From: Halorubrum sp.
GTDB taxonomy: Archaea; Halobacteriota; Halobacteria; Halobacteriales; Haloferacaceae
Assembly (NCBI GenBank): GCA_028275105.1
Contig: JAQCNI010000078.1
Span: 1 to 32,250 of the forward strand
Direction: 5' to 3'
DNA length: 32,250 nucleotides
Positions 24,179-31,402 of this stretch are shown here, piece after piece. The number at the start of each line of letters is the position of its first letter. Position 1 is the first letter of the stretch. The notes beneath the pieces are model-generated. The model was not told the DNA's origin. It saw nothing but the letters and a program-made list of their open reading frames with translations, and made no database searches. The position numbers were made by a program, and so were the translations under genes.

Positions 24179-24706
24179 ATGGCCGCCGAACGCGAACACA
24201 TCAGACGAACGATCGAACTCGCCGAGGAGTCGATCGTGGCCGGAAACACCCCGTTCGGGGCGCTCCTCGTCGTCGACGGCGAGGTCGTTCGGGAGTCGCA
24301 AAACACGACGGTAACTGACGAGGACGTCTCCGCGCACCCGGAACTGAAACTCGCGCGGTGGGCCGACCGGGAACTCGACGCGGCCGAGCGGGCCGACTGT
24401 ACGATGTACGCCAGCACCGAGCCGTGCGCGATGTGTACGACCGCGATCCACTACGCGGGAATCGGCCGCGTGGTGTTCGGAGTCGCCGGCGAGACTCTCA
24501 GCGAACTCGCCGACGGCGTCGTCCCGATTCCCGCATCCGAGGTGATCCGGCGAGCGGGCGGGGCGACGACCGTCGAGGGGCCGGTCGCGACCGAGGCGGC
24601 GATGGCCGTCCACGAGTCGTTCTACGGCGGAGACGACGAGGACCACGGAGACGATTGGGGTGACGGGAACGACGGAGACGACGTGGACGGCGGGAGCGAT
24701 CCGTGA
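24179..24706 (+). CDS. Nucleoside/cytosine-guanine deaminase-family protein
   Basis: A 175-residue zinc deaminase fold. The zinc and proton-transfer motifs are H53-P-E55 (usually HAE) and P82-C83-A-M-C86. The architecture resembles guanine deaminases and tRNA-adenosine deaminases. The C-terminal part has a VHESFYGG segment and then a disordered acidic tail. The substrate is not clear: guanine, cytosine, dCMP and a modified base are all open. The ATG at 24179 has a GATTAGG box about 27-30 nt upstream, and upstream residues are not conserved. The stop overlaps the PfkB kinase start as GTGA, so deaminase and kinase are made together. Confidence 0.82.
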   Translation: MAAEREHIRRTIELAEESIVAGNTPFGALLVVDGEVVRESQNTTVTDEDVSAHPELKLARWADRELDAAERADCTMYASTEPCAMCTTAIHYAGIGRVVFGVAGETLSELADGVVPIPASEVIRRAGGATTVEGPVATEAAMAVHESFYGGDDEDHGDDWGDGNDGDDVDGGSDP

Positions 24707-25887
24707 GCGACGGTGGCGGCGAGCCGACGACCGACCGTGGCCCGACGGTCGACCGTGACTCCGCCGCCAACCGTGACTCCGCGGCCGACGCCCCCCGCAT
24801 CGCCGTCGTCGGTGCGGCGATGGTGGACGAGTGGTACGCAGTCTCGAACCTCCCGGAGGCCGACGGGGGCGCGTACGCGAGCGAGGTGACGACGGCCGTC
24901 GGCGGCGTCGGCGCGAACGTCGCGGTCGGGCTTGACCGACTCGGGCGCGACGTCGGGCTCGTCAGCCGGGTCGGCGACGACGAGTACGGCCGCCGTGCGC
25001 TGTCGTCGCTGGCCGACACGGGCGTCGACACGTCCCGGATCGCCGTCGGCGACGACTCCACAACCCGGTCCGTGATCCTACGCGCACCCGACGGCGAGCG
25101 GGCCATCATCACGACGGGCGAAAGTTTCCGCCGCCTCCGGCTTGACGGGCCGGCGATCGGCGCGATTCGCGCGGCCGACGTCGTGTTCCTCACGGCGTAC
25201 ACGCCGGATCGGGTCGCGGGCCGGATACTCGACGTGATCGGCAAGATGGACCGAACGGAGGAACGTGGGGGATCCGCAGGAAACGACGCAGCAAGCGATA
25301 CCGTGAACGGCGCCGGCACCACACCCCCTGCCGTCGTGTTCGACCTCTCGGGCGCGGTCGAGGAGCTCGTCGACCGGGGGATCGAACCGAGGACGATCCA
25401 TCGGCACGTCCATCGGGCGGACCTGTTCGTCGCCGGCGATGTCGCCGCGCCGGCCTACTTTGGCGATCCGGAGGCGGCGGTCAGGCGGCTCGCCGCGGCC
25501 CGCGACGGCGTCGGTCCCGCGGTCCTCACACACGGCGCGGACGGAATGACGGTAGTCGCGGGCGGCGAGTCGACCCGCGTCGATTCGTTCGACGTCGACG
25601 TCCTCGACACGACCGGGGCCGGCGACGCGTTTCTCGCCGGCCTGATCGACCGGCTGCTGCTCGGCGATTCCGGGCCGGTTGACGTCGGGCCTGGAAGGCC
25701 GGGAGATTTCGGGACCGTCGGCTCGGGAGGACTCGCGGACGCCGACCCGACCGACCTCGTTGACGGGATCCGGTTCGCGGCGGGGGTCGCGGCGATCAAC
25801 TGTACCGAGCGGTTCACCCAGCCCGGGCTCCCGACCCGCGAGGAGGTGGCGACGTTCCTCGCGGAGCGCGGCCGAGACGGGTGCTGA
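24703..25887 (+). CDS. PfkB/ribokinase-family kinase
   Basis: A 394-residue PfkB-fold kinase. A 30-residue disordered N-terminal extension with repeated DRDSAA words precedes the catalytic fold. PfkB signature 1 lies around V67-G-G-V-G-A-N-V-A-V-G (66-77). Signature 2 is D302-T-T-G-A-G-D308-A-F, where D308 is the catalytic base and the GAGD forms the anion hole. A low-complexity insertion occurs at about 188-208. Relatives phosphorylate sugars or nucleosides. It starts with GTG overlapping the deaminase stop and faces btpA from the other side, 45 nt away. A nucleoside or ribose substrate fits the deaminase partner, but this is inference. Confidence 0.85.
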   Translation: MSDGGGEPTTDRGPTVDRDSAANRDSAADAPRIAVVGAAMVDEWYAVSNLPEADGGAYASEVTTAVGGVGANVAVGLDRLGRDVGLVSRVGDDEYGRRALSSLADTGVDTSRIAVGDDSTTRSVILRAPDGERAIITTGESFRRLRLDGPAIGAIRAADVVFLTAYTPDRVAGRILDVIGKMDRTEERGGSAGNDAASDTVNGAGTTPPAVVFDLSGAVEELVDRGIEPRTIHRHVHRADLFVAGDVAAPAYFGDPEAAVRRLAAARDGVGPAVLTHGADGMTVVAGGESTRVDSFDVDVLDTTGAGDAFLAGLIDRLLLGDSGPVDVGPGRPGDFGTVGSGGLADADPTDLVDGIRFAAGVAAINCTERFTQPGLPTREEVATFLAERGRDGC

Positions 25888-25932
25888 CGCGCGGAGCGTT
25901 CCGCTGGCACGCGGGGATGGGGCGAAGAACGG

Positions 25933-26760
25933 TCACCGGACGTCGTCGGCGCGCGCGACGAGGTCGGCGACGCGGTCGGCGTCGACCGGGGCGGTCGTCT
26001 CGCCGCCGCGTTTCAGCGCCGTCCCGACGATGACCCCGTCGGCGACGCCGAGGAGGTCCGCCACCGTATCCTGGCGGACGCCGCTCCCGACGAGCACCGG
26101 CGTGTCGAGGCCGTGACGTACCCGTTCGTCGACGACGGACCGAAGTGCGTCGGCCTCGACCGCCTCGCCGGTGCCGGACCCCGAGGCGATCACGGCGTCC
26201 GCGAGCCCCCGCTCGGCGGTGTCCGCGAACGACTCGGCCGTGTACCCCGTCGGCGTGAGCGGCGCGGAGTGTTTCACGTCGGTGTCCGCGAACACGCCGA
26301 CGTCGACCCCGAGCCGGTCCCGGAGTCGAAGAGTTCGGTGGGCCCGTCCCTCCACTATCCCCTGGTCGGTGACCCGGGCTCCGGTGTGGACGTTCACGCG
26401 GACGAACGCGGCGTCGACCGCGGCGGCGACGGCGACGGCCGCCTCGGCGTCGTTCCGGAGGACGTTGATCCCGAGCGGGAGGTCGGTCGCGTCGGCGACG
26501 GCGGCCGCGGCGCGGGTCATCGCGGCGACGACGTGTTTTGGGACGTCGTCGGGGTGGAACGGTGCGTCGCCGAAGTTCTCGACGATCAGTCCGTCGGCGC
26601 CGCCGCGGTCAAGTGCTGCCGCGTCCCGGACGGCGCGTTCGATGGCGGCGTCGATGGCGGCCGAGCCGTCGTCGGGGGCCCGCGGCGCGCCCGGCAGCGG
26701 CGGGAGATGGACCATCCCGATCACCGGCGTCCCCGTGCCGAACGTGGCCTCGAAATCCAT
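25933..26760 (-). CDS. btpA: BtpA/SgcQ-family TIM-barrel protein
   Basis: A 275-residue protein of the BtpA family (predicted TIM barrel). The IGMVHLPPLPGAP start, the D-G-L-I-V-E-N-F-G-D-A-P-F block, GINVLRND, VNVHTGARVTDQGIVEGRA, and the C-terminal VASGSGTG and LVGSG segments all fit. The name comes from a cyanobacterial photosystem I phenotype that cannot apply here; the archaeal enzyme's reaction is not known to me. The fold and phosphate-binding-like GSG loops suggest a sugar- or nucleotide-phosphate enzyme. It is convergent with the PfkB kinase gene. The ATG at 26760 has a TATAAT-like box 27 nt upstream. Confidence 0.88.
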   Translation of the reverse strand: MDFEATFGTGTPVIGMVHLPPLPGAPRAPDDGSAAIDAAIERAVRDAAALDRGGADGLIVENFGDAPFHPDDVPKHVVAAMTRAAAAVADATDLPLGINVLRNDAEAAVAVAAAVDAAFVRVNVHTGARVTDQGIVEGRAHRTLRLRDRLGVDVGVFADTDVKHSAPLTPTGYTAESFADTAERGLADAVIASGSGTGEAVEADALRSVVDERVRHGLDTPVLVGSGVRQDTVADLLGVADGVIVGTALKRGGETTAPVDADRVADLVARADDVR

Positions 26761-26782
26761 ACCGGGGCGGACGGCTGGCGTG

Positions 26783-26792
26783 CGTATAATTT
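26783..26792 (-). promoter_or_regulatory. TATA-like box of btpA
   Basis: CGTATAATTT (AAATTATACG on the minus strand) is centred about 27 nt before the btpA ATG. It lies next to the 18-bp tandem repeats. Confidence 0.55.
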
Positions 26793-26805
26793 CATCCCCG
26801 CACGG

Positions 26806-26877
26806 CCGGGGACCGTCGTGCCTCCGGGTGTCTCCACGCGTCCGGGGACCGTCACACGTCCGGGGACCCCCGTAGGT
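26806..26877. repeat. Four 18-bp tandem repeats in the btpA / 26910 divergent spacer
   Basis: Units start at 26806, 26824, 26842 and 26860. Copies 1 and 3 share CCGGGGACCGTC, copy 4 keeps CCGGGGACC, and copy 2 is diverged. They fill most of the space between the btpA start and the promoter of the rightward gene. The GTTTAGGT box (about 26875-26882) of that gene begins where the repeats end. Confidence 0.8.
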
Positions 26878-26909
26878 TTAGGTCGCCGGAGGTCGTGGGA
26901 CACCCACGC

Positions 26910-27389
26910 ATGGTCCTTGACGCCGACTCCGGCGACCGGAGCGGGGAGTTGACCCTCGCCGTCTCGCTCGACGCGGCGCGGTCGATGGCCGACCCGGCGG
27001 CCGTCGTCGACGACGCGGAGCGATGGAGCCGGTACGTGGGCCTCGTCGACGACGACACCGAGGCGGTCGCGGCGTTCGCTCGCGAGTACGGGATCGACGA
27101 TGACTTTGCGCTCGACGACCGCGACGTATGGCGGTCGATGGCCGACGTCCATGATGCCGCCGACACGCCAAGACACGTGTTCATCGGAGCCGGACCCGAG
27201 CACCGTCGGATCGCGGACCAGGTCGGATGGGAGTACCTGACCGTCCGCGAGGCGGCCGAGAAGGCCGGCTGGGAGCTCGCGACCGACGCGGGGGGAGCCG
27301 GTGGCGGTCGGCCGGGAAGCGATGACGGCGGCGGCTCCGGCGTGGTGCCACGGCTCCGGCGGGCGGTCGCCGAGCGGTGGCCGTTCTGA
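26910..27389 (+). CDS. Conserved haloarchaeal hypothetical protein
   Basis: A 159-residue soluble protein. It opens with LTLAVSLDAARSMADPAAVVDDAERWSRYVGLVDDD, then a DRDVWRSMADVHDAADTPRHVFIGAGPEHRRIADQVGWEYLTVREAAEKAGW region that reads as alternating strands and helices, and a basic C-terminal helix after a Gly-rich linker. I have seen similar haloarchaeal proteins only as uncharacterised. The ATG at 26910 is supported by a GTTTAGGT box about 30 nt upstream; a frame start at 26895 would add five residues. The stretch RHVFIGAGPEHR could bind a phosphate, but no catalytic motif is clear. Confidence 0.72.
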   Translation: MVLDADSGDRSGELTLAVSLDAARSMADPAAVVDDAERWSRYVGLVDDDTEAVAAFAREYGIDDDFALDDRDVWRSMADVHDAADTPRHVFIGAGPEHRRIADQVGWEYLTVREAAEKAGWELATDAGGAGGGRPGSDDGGGSGVVPRLRRAVAERWPF

Positions 27390-27524
27390 TCCCTAGGTTC
27401 CCAAGCATGAACCTTCGTGACCCTCGCGACCCCCCACGACACCCGCAATCCCCCGGCGACTCCCACGGCCACCGTTCCCCGTCCGCACCGAAGGTACAAA
27501 CCGATCCGCGCCGAACGAGAGACC

Positions 27525-27881
27525 ATGACACCCCCACTGGCCGACGAGCCGGTCGAACCGTCCGGGGACGACGACGACCCGCTGGGTCCCGACGAATATG
27601 CTGACTACTTCGACGAACTCGGCGACGTCTGGACGGTCGTCGAAGAGCACCACCTGGAGGCGAGCTACCCCTTCGAGGACTTCGCGACCGCGCTGGCGTT
27701 CACGAACGACGTCGGCGAACTCGCCGAGGCGGAGTGGCACCATCCCGACATCCACCTCTCGTGGGGCGAGGTCGGAATCGGGATGTGGAGCCACGACATC
27801 GACGGGCTCCACCGGTCGGACTTCGTGATGGCGGCGAGGATGGACCGACTCTACGCGGAGTACGACGACGGCGACGACTGA
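27525..27881 (+). CDS. Pterin-4a-carbinolamine dehydratase-like (PCD/DCoH) protein
   Basis: A 118-residue protein with the PCD signature: E70-W-H72-H73-P74-D-I-H77 followed by a W strand and H-D-I-D-G-L-H. The fold is a small alpha/beta dimer. Many prokaryotic members are not involved in aromatic amino-acid hydroxylation; a link to molybdopterin or folate has been proposed, and here two moeA genes lie in the same window though not adjacent. The N-terminal 20 residues are a haloarchaeal acidic extension. The ATG at 27525 is chosen because GGTACAAA lies about 27-30 nt upstream. The upstream spacer (27390-27524) shows a weak inverted repeat AGGTTC/GAACCT at 27395-27414. Confidence 0.85.
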   Translation: MTPPLADEPVEPSGDDDDPLGPDEYADYFDELGDVWTVVEEHHLEASYPFEDFATALAFTNDVGELAEAEWHHPDIHLSWGEVGIGMWSHDIDGLHRSDFVMAARMDRLYAEYDDGDD

Positions 27882-27944
27882 GACGGGACCGTTTCGGCGG
27901 CGGTTTCCCGGCGACCCGCCGACGACCCGCCGGAGCAACGAACG

Positions 27945-27953
27945 CTTTTAAAT
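27945..27953 (+). promoter_or_regulatory. TATA box of the EVE-domain gene
   Basis: CTTTTAAAT is centred 28 nt before the ATG at 27977, a clear leaderless-promoter arrangement. Confidence 0.65.
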
Positions 27954-27976
27954 CCCTCCCCGCGGAACAGGAGACA

Positions 27977-28474
27977 ATGAGCGCGAACGTCTTCCTGGTC
28001 CCGATCGACCCGGAGAACTTCGACCGAACGGTACGGTCCACGGTGGACCTCGCCGAGTACCCCGACCGTCCGGAGCCGCTTGCGACCGCCGACGAGGCAC
28101 GACTGTGGGCGGTCGACGACGACAGCGGGAACGGGTCGACGTTCGAGCGGATGGAGTCGGGCGACCTGGTGCTGTTCTACCACGAGGGCGAGTACGTCTC
28201 CACCGGCCGAATCGGGACGACGTTCATTGACGAGGATCGCTGGGTGAGCGGCACGTTCTGGACGGCGTTCCCGACCACCCGGGTGTACACCATTGAATCG
28301 TTCGCCTCCGTTACGGTTCCCAAACGCGGCGTCAACCGGATCTTCGACTACTCCGAGTCGTACACTCCGGGCTTCATGCGGGTCGCCGACGACCGGGTGA
28401 CGACCGACCTATCGTCGATCGAGACGGCGCTGGACGCGTACACGAAACGGAACGCGGACGCCGCCGACGCCTGA
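27977..28474 (+). CDS. EVE-domain (PUA-like) protein
   Basis: A 165-residue single-domain protein with the EVE layout: an N-terminal VFLVPIDPENFDRTV strand-helix, LWAVDDDSGNGSTFERMESGDLVLFYHEGEYVSTGRIG in the middle, and a WTAFPTTRVYTIESF strand pair. The EVE fold binds modified bases in DNA or RNA, often as an aromatic cage. Relatives are fused to restriction systems or occur alone. Nothing beside it suggests a restriction operon, so a standalone nucleic-acid reader is the likelier case. The C-terminal helix ends in a short acidic tail. It is the last rightward gene before the convergent ATPase pair. Confidence 0.82.
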   Translation: MSANVFLVPIDPENFDRTVRSTVDLAEYPDRPEPLATADEARLWAVDDDSGNGSTFERMESGDLVLFYHEGEYVSTGRIGTTFIDEDRWVSGTFWTAFPTTRVYTIESFASVTVPKRGVNRIFDYSESYTPGFMRVADDRVTTDLSSIETALDAYTKRNADAADA

Positions 28475-28524
28475 GGGTGAGGCGCGTTCCGACCGCCGTC
28501 CGACCGTCACTCGACCGTGGAGGC

Positions 28525-29436
28525 TCACGCCGCGTCCAGCAGCGCCCCGTAAGCCGACGCGTACCGTCCGGCGACGGACGCCGGATCGCCGCGTTCCGCG
28601 CCGGACAGCGCCGGCAACGCGGTCGTTACAAGCGGTTCAAGCGCGTCCACCACCGCGTTCGTGTGGGTTTCGAGCCGCCCCTCGCGGGGGCTCCGCGACG
28701 CGACCGCGCAGGCCTTCGTGTACCGGTCGCCGTCGTATATCCGGGCCCGGCCGGGGTCAACGACGGCGACCGCGTCGAACGCGACAGGGAGCGGTTCCGC
28801 GACGTCGCCGTACGACTCGACGACGACCGGTATCCCGGCGTCAGCCACGCGGTCAGCCAGCCGCTCGAACGCCGGCAGGTACCGGTCGGCGGTCACCGAA
28901 TCGAGGCCGTCGACGTCGCGGACACGGACCGCGTCATCGACGGGGAGCCGTTCGCGGAGGTCCGCCGGAACGGTCCCGGCGTTCGCCGCGGCCCCGTTGA
29001 GAACGAACCGGGGATTCGGGCCATCGGCCGCGCTCCCCTCGTCCGCCGGGGCGATCCGGTCGCAGAGGAACGTCCGGTCGGCCTCACCAAGCAGTCCCGT
29101 TCGGCCGGGAGTCGGACGCCAGAGCCGGTGGAGGGGGTTGATCGACTCCGGGGGGACCGCGCCATCGCCGTCAAGCGGGCGGGTGCTCGCGGCCGCGAGC
29201 CGACGGGCGTCCTTCCCGTACAGTCGGCCGTCGCTCGCGGCGGTCAGGTAGTCGTCGTGGTCGAACCAGTAGTCGTTGCCCGCGCGGGGCTTCACGCCGA
29301 CCGCGTCGCCGGCGCGGTCCGCGAGCGCCGCGAGCAGCCCGGTGGAGAACGTGGTCTTTCCGGCGTCGACACGCGTCCCGCCCGCGACGAGCAGCGTCGG
29401 CGCATCGCCGCCGGCGGGGGATCGGGTCGCGGTCAC
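28525..29436 (-). CDS. P-loop ATPase of the CobB/dethiobiotin-synthetase type (SIMIBI class)
   Basis: A 303-residue protein with a Walker A of the SIMIBI kind, GGTRVDAGKTT (19-29, K27), plus a VGVKPRAGNDYWFDHDDYL segment that resembles dethiobiotin synthetase and cobyrinic acid amidase N-domains. A VVVESYGD strand (about 213-220) fits Walker B. It has no recognisable glutaminase domain. The reaction is unknown: an amide- or cyclisation-forming ATPase or a maturation factor are both open. The start GTG at 29436 overlaps the stop of the 98-residue gene as GTGA, so the two form a coupled pair. The annotation 'CobQ/BioD-like' describes fold only. Confidence 0.75.
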   Translation of the reverse strand: MTATRSPAGGDAPTLLVAGGTRVDAGKTTFSTGLLAALADRAGDAVGVKPRAGNDYWFDHDDYLTAASDGRLYGKDARRLAAASTRPLDGDGAVPPESINPLHRLWRPTPGRTGLLGEADRTFLCDRIAPADEGSAADGPNPRFVLNGAAANAGTVPADLRERLPVDDAVRVRDVDGLDSVTADRYLPAFERLADRVADAGIPVVVESYGDVAEPLPVAFDAVAVVDPGRARIYDGDRYTKACAVASRSPREGRLETHTNAVVDALEPLVTTALPALSGAERGDPASVAGRYASAYGALLDAA

Positions 29437-29729
29437 TCGCCGTCAGCCGTCGCCGCGACCGCGTGCGGCGCGACGCCGTAGTACCCCGGACCGTCCTCGG
29501 TCAGCGGCTCGCCGATCACGAGGTCAGCGGCGTGGACCAGCACCCACGGCACCGCCCAGTCGATCAGGACGGCCTCGGTGTCCTCGTCGAGGTCGACGTC
29601 GGGGGCGAGGTCCTGAAGCAGCCGGCCGATCTCGGGGACCGTGTACATCCGGTCCGGCTCGAACAGCTCCGCCGGCGTGTAGAAGTCACACGGGTACGTC
29701 TCGTCGAACTGCGACTTCGGCTCTGGCAT
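29433..29729 (-). CDS. Small conserved protein coupled to the P-loop ATPase
   Basis: This 98-residue protein begins MPEPKSQFDETYPCDFYTPAELFEPDRMYTV and has a helix pair (VPEIGRLLQDLAPDV) followed by a hydrophobic strand (AVLIDWAVPWVLVHAADLVIG). The ATG at 29729 has a GTTTACGG box about 27 nt upstream; an extension to 29816 is not needed. It is the first gene of a two-gene unit and overlaps the ATPase by 4 nt. It is not a known family to me. A partner or substrate role for the ATPase is the simplest reading of the coupling. Confidence 0.7.
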   Translation of the reverse strand: MPEPKSQFDETYPCDFYTPAELFEPDRMYTVPEIGRLLQDLAPDVDLDEDTEAVLIDWAVPWVLVHAADLVIGEPLTEDGPGYYGVAPHAVAATADGE

Positions 29730-29911
29730 GGCCGACGGTACGTCCGGGCGGCCGTAAACGCTACCGATGCGGCGTCGACGAGTGGCCAGTCCGCGAGAGA
29801 GACGACACCCATTCACCGACCGGTGGCGCGCTCCGGTGAGCGTCCGGCGGGCGCGAACCGAGCGCGAGGGAGGCGGCGGGCCGGAGCGGGTCGCCCGCGA
29901 CGGTCCGCCCG

Positions 29912-30220
29912 CCGAGGCTGGGGAGGCGTGAGGCGCGGTCGCGGCGCTGTACGGGTGGGACTCATAGTGATTACTGCGAGTCTGTACCGCCGTGGCGATC
30001 CGTGTCGGCGATGAGAGCCGGGTAACGGGCGTCTTTCGACACCGTCCATGAAACTATTCGCAGTAATCACTATCAAAGGGGCAGCCGCGAGGACGAAGGC
30101 GCGCGGCGCAAGGACCACAGGAACGAGCGAAACGAGTGACGAGGATCGCAGCGAGCGCACCGAGTCCTCGCGGCTGGGGCTTTGGCGGTGGTCACCCCGC
30201 CAGCAACTGCGTCACCCGAC
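29912..30220. repeat. Dispersed GC-rich repeat interrupted by a MITE-like element
   Basis: The stretch GAGGCTGGGGAGGCGTGAGG (29914-29933), the AGCGAGCG-type words at 30130-30160 and GGGGCTTTGGCGGTGG (near 30177-30192) resemble a repeat I recall from Halorubrum genomes. It is split at 29962-30075 by the 108-bp element. Only one copy is in the window, so repeat status rests on memory and cannot be proven here. Confidence 0.35.
29965..30072. mobile_element. MITE-like element with 15-bp inverted ends and a TCA duplication
   Basis: TAGTGATTACTGCGA at 29965-29979 is repeated as an exact inverted copy at 30058-30072. Both ends are flanked by TCA (29962-29964 and 30073-30075), as a 3-bp target-site duplication. 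Removing the element leaves GGACTCAAAGGGGCAGCC, which reads on smoothly in the surrounding repeat. It has no transposase, so it would move only with a helper in trans. The 78-bp core has no coding potential. Confidence 0.65.
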
Positions 30221-30357
30221 GAGACGGTCACCGCTACGGCGTCGACTCACACGGAGACGCCGACAGGCCGCCACGGAGATACCGATCACTCCTCGATGGA
30301 GCGGTGCGAAAAAATATCGGGGTTCCGACGCGCGGGAGACGCGTGTCGCGGGGCGCG

Positions 30358-30957
30358 TTACTCGAACAGCTCTGCGGCCTGCTCGTAGCGGGCGGACGGC
30401 TCCTCCCAGTCGACGACTTGGAAGAAGTTGTCGACGAACTCGCCGCGAGCCGGGCCGTAGTCGTGGTAGTACGAGTGCTCCCAGACGTCCAGTGCGAGAA
30501 CCGGGTGGCCGCCCCAGACCGCGCCCTCGTCATGGTTGTCGACCACGACGTTACGAAGCTGGTTCGAGAACGTGTCGTATACGAGGAGCGCCCAGCCGCT
30601 TGCGGCGCCGGCCGCGGCCTCGAATTCGCCCCTCCAGGCCTCGTACGAGCCGAAGTCCTCCGCGATTCGGTCCGCGAGCGCGCCCTCGGGTTCGTCGCCG
30701 CCCTCCGGCGACATGTTCTGCCAGAACAGGTCGTGGAGGATGTGGCCCGAGGAGTTGTGCGTCACGTTTCTGATCGCGCCGGCGGACGAGGAGAAGTCGT
30801 GCTCCCCGCGATTGGCTTCGAGCGTCTCCTCGGCGGCGTTCCAGCCGTTGACGTACCCCTGATGATGGGTGTCGTGGTGCCATTCGAGCACCTGTTCGGA
30901 GATGTGCGGTTCCAGCGCGTCGTAATCGTACGGAAGCGGATCGAGTTCGTAGCTCAT
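30358..30957 (-). CDS. sod: Manganese/iron superoxide dismutase
   Basis: A 199-residue Mn/Fe-SOD. Metal ligands are His in H27-H28-D-T-H-H near the N-terminus, H75 (HDLFW), D157 and H161 in LDVWEHSYYHDYG. It dismutates superoxide to oxygen and hydrogen peroxide in the cytosol. The DVWEHSYY and FWQNM segments fit the Mn-preferring haloarchaeal type, though metal choice is not certain. The ATG at 30957 is chosen as the first residues of homology (SYELDPLPYDY); an upstream frame to 31023 is rejected. A GGTGAT Shine-Dalgarno-like word lies 8-13 nt ahead. Confidence 0.97.
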   Translation of the reverse strand: MSYELDPLPYDYDALEPHISEQVLEWHHDTHHQGYVNGWNAAEETLEANRGEHDFSSSAGAIRNVTHNSSGHILHDLFWQNMSPEGGDEPEGALADRIAEDFGSYEAWRGEFEAAAGAASGWALLVYDTFSNQLRNVVVDNHDEGAVWGGHPVLALDVWEHSYYHDYGPARGEFVDNFFQVVDWEEPSARYEQAAELFE

Positions 30958-30971
30958 TGGTGTATCACCTA

Positions 30972-30988
30972 CCGATAATATGTATCGG
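30972..30988 (-). promoter_or_regulatory. Palindrome overlapping the TATA region of sod
   Basis: CCGATA (30972-30977) and TATCGG (30983-30988) form a perfect 6-bp inverted repeat around a 5-nt spacer. It spans the AT-rich TATA-like stretch about 20-30 nt before the sod ATG. This is the geometry of an operator where a repressor would block TBP. A second perfect palindrome, GTGGTACCAC, lies at 31014-31023, further upstream. Confidence 0.5.
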
Positions 30989-31156
30989 AACCCTGTTAAA
31001 GATAATGCGTGTCGTGGTACCACACGTCAATAGAACCGGGTGACGCCGCCGCCGGATCCGCACCGGTTGCGTTGCGGTTCGGGCCGGAACCGGCCGTAAA
31101 ACTGGGATTCGGCATCCACGACGATGTATCTATTAATAGTTACTCGCTAATCTTTT

Positions 31157-31176
31157 GTCGCGCGAAACTGCGCGAC
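31157..31176. repeat. Perfect 7-bp hairpin downstream of tRNA-Ser
   Basis: GTCGCGC (31157-31163) pairs with GCGCGAC (31170-31176) around a GAAACT loop, 7 nt beyond the 3' end of tRNA-Ser. In the tRNA direction it is followed by AAAAG, not T, so it is not a typical terminator; it may aid 3' processing or be unrelated. Confidence 0.55.
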
Positions 31177-31183
31177 ACTCGAA

Positions 31184-31267
31184 CGGTGGGACTGGGATTC
31201 GAACCCAGGAAGCCGTGAGGCTACCTGCTTTCAAGGCAGGCGCAATGGGCCGCTCTGCCATCCCACC
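31184..31267 (-). tRNA. tRNA-Ser (anticodon TGA)
   Basis: On the minus strand this 84-nt sequence has acceptor GGTGGGA pairing with TCCCACC and discriminator G, as expected for archaeal Ser. The anticodon stem CCTGC/GCAGG encloses CTTGAAA, so the anticodon is TGA. A long variable arm (AGCC-TCAC-GGCT) marks a class II tRNA. The T arm is CTGGG-TTCGAAT-CCCAG. The 5' side (31268 onwards) changes to lower GC and leads to a recombinase gene. Confidence 0.95.
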
Positions 31268-31402
31268 TCGACGTTTCCGACCGTCCCCGTTACGTCACAC
31301 GATTTTGACGGCTTCACAGGTGAACTGAATGAATCCAACACGTTCCACCGCGCCTCAGTTGAACTGTTCCGAAACCGTCGAAATCGCTGTCATACAGGGA
31401 CT

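Larger units (their letters stand above)
29730..30357. other. Intergenic stretch of about 630 bases without a credible gene
   Basis: No reading frame here has a start signal or recognisable protein. It holds the promoter of the 98-residue gene, a dispersed GC-rich repeat and an inserted MITE-like element (both listed separately), and a final spacer before the sod stop codon. Open frames on the plus strand are Arg-rich shadows. Confidence 0.7.

Noticed and set aside
22955..24646. A 563-codon minus-strand frame over the zinc-ribbon to deaminase genes
   Set aside because: It is the complement of four well-supported rightward genes and has no recognisable motif.
30182..30388. A 68-codon plus-strand frame before the sod stop
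   Set aside because: Its Thr/Ser-rich reading starts in a dispersed repeat, has no promoter, and overlaps the end of sod. I treat it as chance.
31157..31176. Rho-independent-type terminator for tRNA-Ser
   Set aside because: In the tRNA's direction the hairpin is followed by A-rich, not T-rich, sequence.
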